A stretch of DNA of 64,000 bases from Prevotella sp. (GTDB lineage: Bacteria; Bacteroidota; Bacteroidia; Bacteroidales; Bacteroidaceae): the NCBI GenBank assembly GCA_017554105.1, contig JAFZIY010000025.1, forward strand, positions 1 to 64,000, in the 5' to 3' direction. The notes beneath the pieces were generated by a model. The model was given only the letters and a program-made list of their open reading frames with translations. It was not told the DNA's origin and ran no database searches. A program made the position numbers and the translations under genes. This document shows, piece after piece, positions 9,454 through 18,700 of the stretch (positions within the stretch are counted from its first letter, which is position 1; the number at the start of each line of letters is the position of its first letter).

Positions 9454-10386
9454 ATGGACAATCAGGCACGGTGGGGCATCGTTTACTGCCCTAAGTACAT
9501 GACGCAGCGTCGTCATAAGTTCTGGGAGAAGGTGGAACGCTGTCTCCTCGAGAAGAAAGTGGAGTACGACTTCGTCCAGAGCGAGAATGCCAACAGCGTG
9601 GAGCGTCTCATCATGATGCTCATCAACAACGGCTACAAGACCATTGTGGTCGTCGGTGGCGACTCTGCCCTCAACGACACCGCCAACTGCCTGATGAGCG
9701 TCGAGAAGAGCGTGCGCGACGATATTGTCCTTGGTCTCATCCCCAACGGTGTGATGAACGACTTCGCCTCGTTCTGGGAGATGGAGGAGGGCGACATCGA
9801 GCGCCAGGTGGACTGGATAATAAAGCGCCGCGTGCGCAAGATAGACATCGGCTGTATCAGATATACCGACAAGGAGGGCACCAACTGTCACCGCTATTTC
9901 CTTAACAGCGTCAACGTGGGCCACCTCTCCGACATCATGAACCTCCGTCAGAAGATGCGCCACTACTTCGGGTCGCGCGTGCTGTCGTTCATCTTCTCCT
10001 TCGTGCTAATGATATTCCGTCGCAAGGACTATAAGATGGACATCAAGATAAACTCCGACGTGGTGAAGCGCAAGGTGATGACCGTCTGTGTGGGCAACAC
10101 CCGCGGCTATGGCCAGACACCCAATGCGGTGCCCTACAACGGACTGCTCGACGTTTCAGTGGTATATCATCCCGAGGTGCTGCAACTGATAGAGGGTTTC
10201 TATCTTTTCGTCTCCGGCAAGATACTCAATCACAAGAGCGTTCATCCCTTCCGCACCCGTGAGGTGCTGTTCCGTGAGGCCCGCCATGCCCCCGTCAATG
10301 TTGACGGACGTGCCGTCGAGAGCATCGAGGGTCCGTTCCGTGTGGAGGTGGAGCAGGAAGTGATAAACTTCATCATGCCCGACTGA
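9454..10386 (+). CDS. Diacylglycerol kinase / YegS-type lipid kinase family protein
   Basis: 310 residues with the DAGK catalytic domain at about 5-150 and the beta-sandwich second domain behind it. The family nucleotide loop, normally GGDGTLNE, reads GGDSALNDT here, followed by the matching IPNGVMNDFA block (usual form PLGTANDFA). The Gly-to-Ser and Thr-to-Ala changes fall in the loop that contacts ATP, so kinase activity is less certain than fold. Members phosphorylate lipids or sphingoid bases at the inner membrane. It probably shares the miaA transcript; a weak hairpin follows at 10406. Confidence 0.85.
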   Translation: MDNQARWGIVYCPKYMTQRRHKFWEKVERCLLEKKVEYDFVQSENANSVERLIMMLINNGYKTIVVVGGDSALNDTANCLMSVEKSVRDDIVLGLIPNGVMNDFASFWEMEEGDIERQVDWIIKRRVRKIDIGCIRYTDKEGTNCHRYFLNSVNVGHLSDIMNLRQKMRHYFGSRVLSFIFSFVLMIFRRKDYKMDIKINSDVVKRKVMTVCVGNTRGYGQTPNAVPYNGLLDVSVVYHPEVLQLIEGFYLFVSGKILNHKSVHPFRTREVLFREARHAPVNVDGRAVESIEGPFRVEVEQEVINFIMPD

Positions 10387-10405
10387 TTTCGCCCTTTTTT
10401 GTTAT

Positions 10406-10432
10406 ACAAAACACAAAAAATGTGTGTTTTGT
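10406..10432 (+). terminator. AT-rich hairpin after the lipid kinase gene
   Basis: A perfect 10-base stem (acaaaacaca with tgtgttttgt) around a seven-base loop. There is no strong T-run behind it, so termination would be weak; it separates the kinase gene from the next promoter. Confidence 0.45.
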
Positions 10433-10452
10433 TAAAAAATCAAGCCATTTAT

Positions 10453-10483
10453 TTTGCCATAAGAGCAAAAATTACTACTTTTG
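10453..10483 (+). promoter_or_regulatory. Promoter of the alpha-glucan cluster
   Basis: TTTG at 10453-10456, 19 bases, TACTTTTG at 10476-10483. This is a full match to the Bacteroidetes consensus and predicts a leader of about 85 nt. Confidence 0.7.
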
Positions 10484-10573
10484 AGGATGAATTTTGCATG
10501 GTGCTTCCAACAGGCACCATCAATCGCTCATTGAACTACTAAACAAAAAATAAACCTTAAAACAAGAGTAACT

Positions 10574-12526
10574 ATGAGTTATCTTCGATTTGAAAAGGCT
10601 CTGATGACGAACCTGGAAGAGGCCCTGCCCCGCGAGCTGCTGCGCACCAACCGCTCGGGAGCATACTCCTGCTCCACGATTGTCGACTGCAACACGAGGA
10701 AGTATCATGGATTGCTTGTGGTACCCGTACCCGAACTGGATGACGAGAACCACGTCCTTCTCTCCTCGCTTGATGTCACGGTCGTACAGCATGGCGCGGA
10801 GTTCAACCTCGGACTGCACAAGTATCAGGGCAACAACTACAGCCCGAAGGGACACAAGTACATTCGGGAGTTCGATTGCGACAAGGTTCCTACGACGCTC
10901 TACCGTGTCGGAGGAGTTGTGTTGAAGAAGGAAGTGGTGTTCCAGCACTATGAGGACCGCATCCTCATCCGCTACACGCTGGTGGATGCCCACTCGGCTA
11001 CGAAGCTTCGTTTCCGTCCGTTCCTCGCATTCCGCAGCGTGAGGCAGTTCACACACGAGAACTCAACCGCCAACCGCGAGTACCAGGGCGTGGACAACGG
11101 CATCCGCACATGTATGTATGCAGGATACCCCGACCTCTACATGCAGTTCTCCAAGAAGAACGAGTTTATCTTCATGCCCGACTGGTATCGTGGCGTGGAG
11201 TATCCCAAGGAACAGGAGCGTGGCTATGCCTCCAACGAGGACCTCTACGTGCCGGGATATTTCGAGATGGATATCAAGAAGGGCGAGAGCATCGTCTTTG
11301 CGGCATCCACAAGCGAGATAAAGACACGCACGCTGAAGCCACTCTTCGACAAGGAGGTGGACGAGCGCGCACCGCGCGACAACTTCTTCCACTGCCTCGT
11401 CAACGCAGCACACCAGTTCCACAACCGCACGAAGAAAGACGAACGCTATATACTCGCCGGCTACCCATGGTTCAAGTGCCGCGCCCGCGACACTTTCATA
11501 GCACTGCCGGGACTTACACTCGCCATCGAGGAGCAGGACTACTTCGAACTCGTGATGCAGACCGCCGAGCGCGGACTGCGTGAGTTCATGGAGGGCAAGC
11601 CGCTCACCGTGAAGATCTACGAGATGGAGCAGCCCGACGTTCCCCTCTGGGCGATATGGGCCATACAGCAGTATGCCAAGGAGGCAGGCGACGAGAAGTG
11701 CTTCAAGATGTACGGCAAGCTGGTGCGCGACATCGTGGAGTACATCGAGGAGGGCAAGCACCCCAACCTCACGCTCGAGGACAACGGACTGCTGCGCACC
11801 GAGGGCAAGGAGAAGGCCGTCACATGGATGAACTCCACCGCCAACGGACGCCCCGTAGTGCCGCGTACAGGATTCATCGTAGAGTTCAACGCACTGTGGT
11901 ACAACGCGTTGAAGTTCGCTGCGAAACTCGCCGCCGCCAACAACGACACCAAGGAGGCAGCCAACCTCGAGGCACGTGCCGAGAAAGCCAAGAAGTCGTT
12001 CGTCGACACCTTCCTCAACGACTATGGCTATCTCTTCGACTATGTCGATGGATATATGATGGACTGGAGCGTCCGTCCAAACATGATATTTGCTGTGGCT
12101 CTCGACTACTCACCGCTCGACCGCACACAGAAGAAGTCAGTGCTCGACATCTGCACACGCGAACTGCTCACGCCCAAGGGACTGCGCTCACTCTCGCCGA
12201 AGAGCGGAGGATACAACCCGATGTATGTCGGACCGCAGTCGCAGCGTGACTATGCCTACCATCAGGGCACCGCATGGCCCTGGCTTGGAGGATTCTATAT
12301 GGAAGCCTGCCTGAAACTCTACAAGCTCACGCGACTGAGCTTCGTGGAGCGACAGATGGTTGGATACGAAGATGAGATGGTGCTCAACTGCCTCGGCACG
12401 ATACCCGAGATGAGCGACGGCAACCCGCCGTTCCGCGCTCGTGGTGCCATGTCGTTCGCCATGAACGTCGCCGAGATACTACGCACACTGAAGATGCTCG
12501 AGAAATATACTTATAATAGAGATTAG
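10574..12526 (+). CDS. Glycogen debranching enzyme (amylo-alpha-1,6-glucosidase family)
   Basis: 650 residues: an N-terminal bacterial debranching beta domain (about 1-220) and an (alpha/alpha)6 glucosidase domain (about 270-640). Family blocks visible are GYPWFKCRARDTFIALPGL, with the conserved Arg-Asp pair, and YHQGTAWPWLGGFYMEACL. It has no signal peptide and should act in the cytoplasm, hydrolysing alpha-1,6 branch points of glycogen. It leads a three-gene cluster with a GT4 synthase and a GH57 enzyme, the same order as the glycogen genes known in Bacteroides (established for the group, not checked here). The stop codon lies inside a short repeat that fills the gap to the next gene. Confidence 0.93.
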   Translation: MSYLRFEKALMTNLEEALPRELLRTNRSGAYSCSTIVDCNTRKYHGLLVVPVPELDDENHVLLSSLDVTVVQHGAEFNLGLHKYQGNNYSPKGHKYIREFDCDKVPTTLYRVGGVVLKKEVVFQHYEDRILIRYTLVDAHSATKLRFRPFLAFRSVRQFTHENSTANREYQGVDNGIRTCMYAGYPDLYMQFSKKNEFIFMPDWYRGVEYPKEQERGYASNEDLYVPGYFEMDIKKGESIVFAASTSEIKTRTLKPLFDKEVDERAPRDNFFHCLVNAAHQFHNRTKKDERYILAGYPWFKCRARDTFIALPGLTLAIEEQDYFELVMQTAERGLREFMEGKPLTVKIYEMEQPDVPLWAIWAIQQYAKEAGDEKCFKMYGKLVRDIVEYIEEGKHPNLTLEDNGLLRTEGKEKAVTWMNSTANGRPVVPRTGFIVEFNALWYNALKFAAKLAAANNDTKEAANLEARAEKAKKSFVDTFLNDYGYLFDYVDGYMMDWSVRPNMIFAVALDYSPLDRTQKKSVLDICTRELLTPKGLRSLSPKSGGYNPMYVGPQSQRDYAYHQGTAWPWLGGFYMEACLKLYKLTRLSFVERQMVGYEDEMVLNCLGTIPEMSDGNPPFRARGAMSFAMNVAEILRTLKMLEKYTYNRD

Positions 12527-12661
12527 TCGTTTAGGGGATTAGTCGTTTAGGAGATTGGGAAATTAGTCGTTTGGTCGTTTAGGGGATTAGGCGTTTAAGA
12601 CACCCAGAGGACCAACTCCCCAACACCCCAGAGGACCAAAAACCTCCCCAGAGGACCAAAA
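12521..12661. repeat. Two small repeat arrays between debranching enzyme and GT4
   Basis: Bases 12521-12600 hold about four imperfect copies of a ttagtcgtttagggga unit. Bases 12604-12661 hold three copies of a ccagaggaccaa unit. The first array contains the stop codon of the upstream gene. The gap has no terminator or -7 box that I can see, so the cluster probably stays one transcript across it. Confidence 0.7.
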
Positions 12662-12671
12662 CAATTGTGGT

Positions 12672-13940
12672 ATGAAAGTATTAATGTTCGGATGGGAGTA
12701 TCCCCCGCATGTGTTCGGAGGACTCGCCACAGCAAATTACGGAATATCTGAAGGACTGAAGGCACAGGGCGACATCGACATCGCGCTATGCCTCCCGCAC
12801 CCCTTCGGCGACGAGAGCCAGCATGCAGCGCGCATCATCGCGATGAATGCTGTGCCCATCGCATATCGTGACGTCAACTACGACTACGTCAAGAGCAGAG
12901 TAGGGAACATCATGGATCCCGACTACTACTACCGTCTTCGTGAGAATATCTACGCCGACTTCAACTACATGCACGTCAACGACCTCGGTGCCATGGAGTT
13001 CGCAGGAGGCTATCCCGGTAATCTCCACGAGGAGATAAACAACTACTCCATCATTGCAGGTGTGGTGGCACGCACCGAGGAGTTCGACATCATACACGCA
13101 CACGACTGGCTCACCTATCCCGCGGGAATACATGCCAAGAACGTCAGCGGCAAGCCACTGTGCATCCACGTGCATGCCACCGACTTCGACCGCTCTCGCG
13201 GTAATGTGAACCCCACGGTCTATGGCATCGAGAAGAACGGTATGGACAATGCCGACTGCATCATGTGCGTGTCAGAGCTCACACGGCAGACCGTCATCAA
13301 CCACTACCACCAGGACCCGCGCAAGTGCTTCACCGTGCACAACGCCGTATATCCTCTCCGTCAGGAGTTGCAGGACATACCGCGTCCCGACCATACGGGC
13401 AAGGAGAAGGTAGTCACCTTCCTCGGGCGCATCACCATGCAGAAAGGTCCAGAGTACTTCGTCGAGGCAGCCACTATGGTGCTTCACCGCACCCGTAACG
13501 TGCGCTTCTGCTTCGCCGGCTCGGGAGACATGATGGAGGCAATGATAAACCTCGCGGCAGAGCGAGGCATCGCCGACCGCTTCCACTTCCCCGGCTTCAT
13601 GCGAGGCAAGCAAGTATATGAGTGCCTCAAGGACTCCGACGTCTATGTCATGCCGTCAGTGAGTGAGCCGTTCGGCATCTCGCCCCTCGAGGCAATGCAG
13701 TGCGGCACGCCATCAATCATCTCAAAGCAAAGCGGTTGCGCCGAGATACTCAACAACTGCATTAAGGTTGACTACTGGGACATCCACGCCATCGCCGACG
13801 CCATGTACTCCATCTGCAACAACGAGAGCCTCTTCAAGTACCTACAGGAAGAAGGCAAGCGCGAGGTTGACCAGATAACATGGGAGAAGGTAGGAACGTG
13901 GATACGCACCCTCTATCTCAGGACAATGGGATGGGAGTAA
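12672..13940 (+). CDS. GT4 glycosyltransferase, probable glycogen synthase
   Basis: 422 residues with the GT-B fold. The N-terminus MFGWEYPPHVFGGLATANYG has the glycine-rich loop typical of starch and glycogen synthases and of GT4. The C-terminal half carries the E-x7-E motif as EPFGISPLE (Glu332 and Glu340), which binds the nucleotide sugar. Position between a debranching enzyme and a GH57 enzyme points to alpha-1,4-glucan synthesis from ADP- or UDP-glucose in the cytoplasm. It is shorter than E. coli GlgA (477) and lacks the GT5 N-terminal KTGGL motif, so GT4 is the right family. Donor sugar is inferred. Confidence 0.87.
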   Translation: MKVLMFGWEYPPHVFGGLATANYGISEGLKAQGDIDIALCLPHPFGDESQHAARIIAMNAVPIAYRDVNYDYVKSRVGNIMDPDYYYRLRENIYADFNYMHVNDLGAMEFAGGYPGNLHEEINNYSIIAGVVARTEEFDIIHAHDWLTYPAGIHAKNVSGKPLCIHVHATDFDRSRGNVNPTVYGIEKNGMDNADCIMCVSELTRQTVINHYHQDPRKCFTVHNAVYPLRQELQDIPRPDHTGKEKVVTFLGRITMQKGPEYFVEAATMVLHRTRNVRFCFAGSGDMMEAMINLAAERGIADRFHFPGFMRGKQVYECLKDSDVYVMPSVSEPFGISPLEAMQCGTPSIISKQSGCAEILNNCIKVDYWDIHAIADAMYSICNNESLFKYLQEEGKREVDQITWEKVGTWIRTLYLRTMGWE

Positions 13941-13942
13941 GA

Positions 13943-14087
13943 CCTCCTCAGCCCCCCCAAGGGAGGGGCAGTAACACCTCTAATTATTCATATAAAAAAT
14001 CTTTAGTCTAAACATTAAATAAATGGAGACCACCAAACACCAGCAAAAGTGATTAAGCTCTCCTCCCTTGGGGAGGAGCTGGAGGTG
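13943..14087. repeat. Inverted pair of C/G-rich repeats flanking about 90 bases
   Basis: A C-rich element at 13943-13969 (core ccccccaagggaggg) and its inverted relative at 14060-14086 (core ctcctcccttggggaggag) enclose an AT-rich stretch. The inner core of the second is an 8-base palindromic stem (14060-14067 with 14071-14078). Its right edge, GGAGGTG at 14081-14087, lies ten bases before the GH57 start. Related G-rich elements occur near 15672, 48654-48854 and 54961-55019. Confidence 0.7.
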
Positions 14088-14097
14088 GGTAATTATT

Positions 14098-15492
14098 ATG
14101 AAAACAATATGTTTATATTTTGAGATACACCAGATAATACATCTCAAGCGCTACCGTTTCTTCGACATCGGTACCGACCATTACTATTACGACGACTACG
14201 AGAACGAACGCTCCATCAGCGACATCGCAGAGCGTTCCTACATGCCCGCACTCGACACCCTCGGGAAGATGATCAGCGAGGGCAACGGATACTTCAAGGT
14301 GGCCTTCTCCCTCTCCGGAGTAGGCATGGAGCAACTCGAGATGCACGCACCGCAGGTACTCGAGAAACTGCAGGAACTCAACGCCACAGGCTGCGTCGAG
14401 TTCCTCGCCGAGCCATACAGCCACGGACTCTCCTCACTCGCCAACGAGCAAGCCTTCGAGGCAGACGTGAAGAAGCAGGCAGCCAAGATAAAGGAGTACT
14501 TCGGCAAGAAACCCACCGTGCTGCGCAACTCCTCGCTTATCTATAGCGACGACATCGGACTCAAGGTGTCCTCCATGGGCTTCAAGGGAATGCTCACCGA
14601 GGGAGCCAAGCACGTACTCGGATGGAAGTCACCCCACTACGTCTATAACTGCGCCCTCGCGCCCAGTCTCAAGCTGTTGCTGCGCGACGTTGAGCTCTCC
14701 GACGACATCTCGCTGCGCTTCAACAACAGCGAGTGGGACGGCTACCCACTGTTCGCCGACAACTACGTCGACCGCATAGTACGACTGCCCGAGGAAGAGC
14801 AGGTCATCAACATCTTCATGGAACTGTCAGCCCTCGGCATCGCACAGCCCCTGTCCTCCAACATCCTCGAGTTCCTCCGCGCCATCCCTGTATGCGCTAA
14901 GCAGAAGGGCATCAACTTCTCCACACCGTCTGAGATCATCAGTAAGATGAAGAGCGTGGGCAACCTCGACGTGCCCGACACCCTGTCATGGGTCGATGAG
15001 GAGCGCGACGTGTCGTGCTGGCTCGGCAACGCCATGCAGCGCGAGGCATTCAACAAACTCTACAGCGTGGCCGACCGCGTGCGCATCGCCAACGACCCCA
15101 AGATAAACCAAGACTGGGACTATCTGCAGGCATCCAACAACTTCCGTTTCATGACCACAAAGCCAAGCAACGTAGGACTCGACCGCGGCATCTACTCCTC
15201 GCCGTTCGATGCCTTCACCAACTACATGAACGTGCTGGGCGACTTCATGAACAGAGTAAACAGCCTCTATCCCGAGGAGATAGACAACGAGGAGCTCAAC
15301 TCCCTGCTCACCACCATCAAGAACCAGGGCGATGAGATAACCATGAAGGACCTCGAGATAGTACGTCTGCAGGCAAAGGTCGAGAAACTTCAGGTAGCCG
15401 AGGAGAAACTAAAGAAACAACTCGACAAGGCCGCCGAGAAGCCAGCCAAGAAAGCTCCGGCAAAAAAGGAAGAAAAAGCAGAAAAGAAATAG
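14098..15492 (+). CDS. GH57 alpha-amylase / glucan-active enzyme
   Basis: 464 residues from the ATG at 14098. That start gives MKTICLYFEIHQ, the usual GH57 opening strand with the conserved HQ-like site, and has GGAGGTG ten bases upstream, so the ten extra codons of the open frame are left out. No signal peptide: a cytoplasmic enzyme cleaving or transferring alpha-1,4-glucan. The barrel covers about 1-400. The last 60 residues are a coiled coil that ends in a Lys/Ala/Glu-rich tail (KKAPAKKEEKAEKK), probably disordered. Third gene of the glycogen cluster. GH57 contains amylases, 4-alpha-glucanotransferases and branching enzymes; I cannot separate these by eye. Confidence 0.88.
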   Translation: MKTICLYFEIHQIIHLKRYRFFDIGTDHYYYDDYENERSISDIAERSYMPALDTLGKMISEGNGYFKVAFSLSGVGMEQLEMHAPQVLEKLQELNATGCVEFLAEPYSHGLSSLANEQAFEADVKKQAAKIKEYFGKKPTVLRNSSLIYSDDIGLKVSSMGFKGMLTEGAKHVLGWKSPHYVYNCALAPSLKLLLRDVELSDDISLRFNNSEWDGYPLFADNYVDRIVRLPEEEQVINIFMELSALGIAQPLSSNILEFLRAIPVCAKQKGINFSTPSEIISKMKSVGNLDVPDTLSWVDEERDVSCWLGNAMQREAFNKLYSVADRVRIANDPKINQDWDYLQASNNFRFMTTKPSNVGLDRGIYSSPFDAFTNYMNVLGDFMNRVNSLYPEEIDNEELNSLLTTIKNQGDEITMKDLEIVRLQAKVEKLQVAEEKLKKQLDKAAEKPAKKAPAKKEEKAEKK

Positions 15493-15518
15493 ACTGAAAC
15501 TAAGACTTAACAATTAGT

Positions 15519-15557
15519 ATGTGGGACCCGCCGACTTCATTGTCACGAGTCCCACAT
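15519..15557. repeat. 39-base hairpin repeat, copy 1
   Basis: Arms atgtgggacccg and cgagtcccacat pair over 12 positions with one mismatch; the loop is about 15 bases. The other copy at 52012-52050 differs by a single base and has a perfect stem. Both lie just after the end of an operon. Confidence 0.85.
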
Positions 15558-15623
15558 CTTATTAATGTAACAGTTATATTGTTGCTATTATGAATTTCGA
15601 ATTATGAATGAAGCGAAAGGGAT

Positions 15624-15670
15624 ATAAAACAAAGAGGGCACCGCCGTGGGGCGATGCCTTCTTGTTTTAT
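15624..15670. terminator. Two-way terminator between GH57 and carB
   Basis: A long stem pairs ataaaacaaagagggca, then ccgcc, with ggcg and tgccttcttgttttat, giving an A-rich 5' arm and a T-rich 3' arm. It therefore can end transcripts from both sides, as expected between convergent genes. A G-rich repeat (core ggaggggttgggggt) follows at 15687-15702. Confidence 0.75.
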
Positions 15671-15706
15671 GTTCCCTTCCTTTTGGGAGGGGTTGGGGGT
15701 AGGCCC

Positions 15707-18700
15707 TTATGAGTTGTACTCCTGCCAGCTCTTTATCTTTATTTCATCAAGTTTCAGGGCGCAGAAAGCCTCGATGAAAGCCTTGGCGAGACGTACGTTG
15801 GTCATCAGCGGTATGTTGTGGTCAATGGCACCACGACGGATGCGGTAACCATTGGTGAGCTCGCGGCTCGTGTGGTTCTTTGGCTCGTTGATGATGAGGT
15901 CGAACTTATGCTCGGCAATCATGTCCATCACCTTGTTCTCTCCGTCCTCGTCGGGCCATGACACGGTGGTCGCCTCGATGTTGTTGTTCTCGAAGAACTG
16001 TGCGGTGCCTCGTGTGGCGTAGATCTTGTAGCCGTTCTTCACCAGTTGGCGGGCTGGCTCAAGGAGTGACACCTTGCCTTTGGCTGCACCTGATGAGATG
16101 AGCACCGCGCCCTTGCCTGGCTCGGGCAGACGATAGCCGGTAGCGATGAGTGCGTTGAGCAATGCCTCGTGGAGGTCGTCGCCAAGACATCCCACCTCGC
16201 CCGTTGATGACATATCCACTCCGAGTACCGGGTCGGCATTCTGCAGACGTGCGAAGGAGAACTGTGATGCTTTCACGCCGATGCGGTCGATGTCGAACTC
16301 GCTCTTGTCGGGACGCTGGTATGGTGCGTCGAGCATTATCTTCGTTGCCGTCTCGATGAAGTTGCGCTTCAGTATCTTCGACACGAATGGGAACGAACGT
16401 GATGCGCGGAGGTTGCACTCGATGACCTTCACCTCGCGGTTCTTGGCGAGGAACTGAATGTTGAACGGTCCCGAGATGTTCAGCTCGCGTGCTATCTTGT
16501 GTGCTATCTTCTTAATCTGACGTATGGTGGAGAAGTATATGTGCTGTGCCGGGAACACCATTGTGGCGTCGCCTGAGTGGACACCTGCATACTCTACGTG
16601 CTCGGAGATGGCGTACTCTACTACCTCGCCCTTGTCGGCTACGGCGTCGAACTCTATCTCTTTGGTCTCCTGCATGAACTGGCTCACCACAACGGGGAAG
16701 TCCTTAGACACCTCGGTGGCCATCTTCAGGAAGCGCTCCAGTTCCTCGTAGTCGTAGCATACGTTCATTGCAGCGCCTGAGAGGACGTAGGACGGACGCA
16801 CGAGAACGGGGAAGCCCACCTCGTTGACAAACTCCTTGATGTCCTCGAGTGAGGTCAGCGCGCGCCATGCCGGCTGGTCGATGCCGAGCTTGTCGAGCAT
16901 TGCAGAGAACTTGTCGCGGTTCTCGGCGCGGTCGATGTCCACTGGGCTGGTACCGAGCACCGGTATGCTCTGGCGATGAAGTTTCATCGCGAGGTTGTTA
17001 GGTATCTGTCCTCCCACGCTGACTATCACGCCACGTGGCTGCTCCAGTTCGATGACGTCGAGCACGCGTTCCATTGACAACTCGTCGAAGTAGAGGCGGT
17101 CGCACATGTCGTAGTCGGTGGACACGGTCTCGGGGTTGTAGTTTATCATGATGGACTTATAGCCCAGTTTGCGTGCGGTGTTGATGGCATTAACTGAGCA
17201 CCAGTCGAACTCCACACTCGAACCGATGCGGTATGCACCAGAGCCGAGAACCACCACCGACTTCTCGTTCTTGTAGTAAGGAACGTCGTGCTGTGCCTTG
17301 TTGCTTGCGCTGGCAACGGCCTGCTTCCATTCCTCGGTGGTAGTCTTGTCTGCCTTCGTAGGCTCTACGCCCGGCAGGTATGTGAAGTAGAGGTAGTTTG
17401 TCAGTTCGGGGTGCTCGCTTGCTACGGTGTTTATTCTCTTCACCGATGGCATTATGCCGCGCTCCTTGCGGCGGTTACGTACCATGAGGTTTTCCTTCTC
17501 CATGTTTCCCTCGGTGCTCTTGAGCACGAAGCGTGCAATCTGGAAGTCGGAGAATCCTGCCTGCTTGACGGTGCGGAGCAGTTCGTCGGGCAGTTCCTCG
17601 AGGGTGTTGTATTTCTGCAACTCGTGTTTCAGGTCGACGATGTTCTTCAGTCGTGTGATGAACCATGCGTCAATCTTTGTCAGGTCCTCGATGCGCTCAA
17701 CGGTATAGCCCTCCTCGAGTGCCTGTGCTATGGCGAAGATGCGTAGGTCGGTAGGGTTCTGGAGTTCCTTCTCGAGGTTCTCGAACTTGGTGTGGTCGTT
17801 GCCCACGAAACCGTGCATTCCCTGACCTATCATGCGCAGACCCTTCTGTATCATCTCCTCGAACGAGCGTCCGATGCTCATTATCTCGCCCACCGACTTC
17901 ATGCTTGAACCGATGAGACGGCTCACGCCGGCGAACTTGGTGAGGTCCCAGCGAGGTATCTTGCAAATCATGTAGTCGAGCTGTGGTGCCACGTATGCCG
18001 AGTTAGGTGTTCCCATCTCGCCAATCTGGTCGAGGGTGTAGCCCAGGGCAATCTTTGCGGCAACGAATGCGAGAGGATATCCTGTAGCCTTCGATGCGAG
18101 GGCAGAGGAGCGGCTCAGACGAGCGTTAATCTCTATGATGCGGTAGTCGTTTGTCTTCGCGTTGAATGCGAACTGTATGTTGCACTCTCCCACGATGTTC
18201 AGGTGGCGCACACACTTGATGGTCAGTTCCTGAAGCATCTTCACCTGCTCCTCGTTGAGTGAGCATGTAGGAGCCACCACGATGCTCTCTCCAGTGTGGA
18301 TTCCGAGCGGGTCGAAGTTTTCCATTGATGCTACGGTGAAGCAGTGGTCGTTGGCGTCGCGGATGCACTCGAACTCAATCTCCTTCCATCCCTTCAGGCT
18401 CTCCTCTACAAGAATCTGTGGTGCGAAGGTGAATGCGCTCTCAGCAAGTTCGGTGAAAGCCTTCTCGTCAGGACAGATGCCTGAGCCGAGTCCTCCGAGT
18501 GCGTATGCCGAGCGTATCATGATGGGGAAGCCAATCTCGTGTGCAGCCTTGAGTGCGTCTTCCATATTCTCCACGGCGTGGCTTATAGGAGTCTTGAGAC
18601 TGATCTCGTCGAGCTTCTTTACAAAAAGGTCTCGGTCCTCAGTGTTCATAATAGCTTCAACACTGGTGCCGAGAACTTCAACGCCGTATTCTTTTAATGT

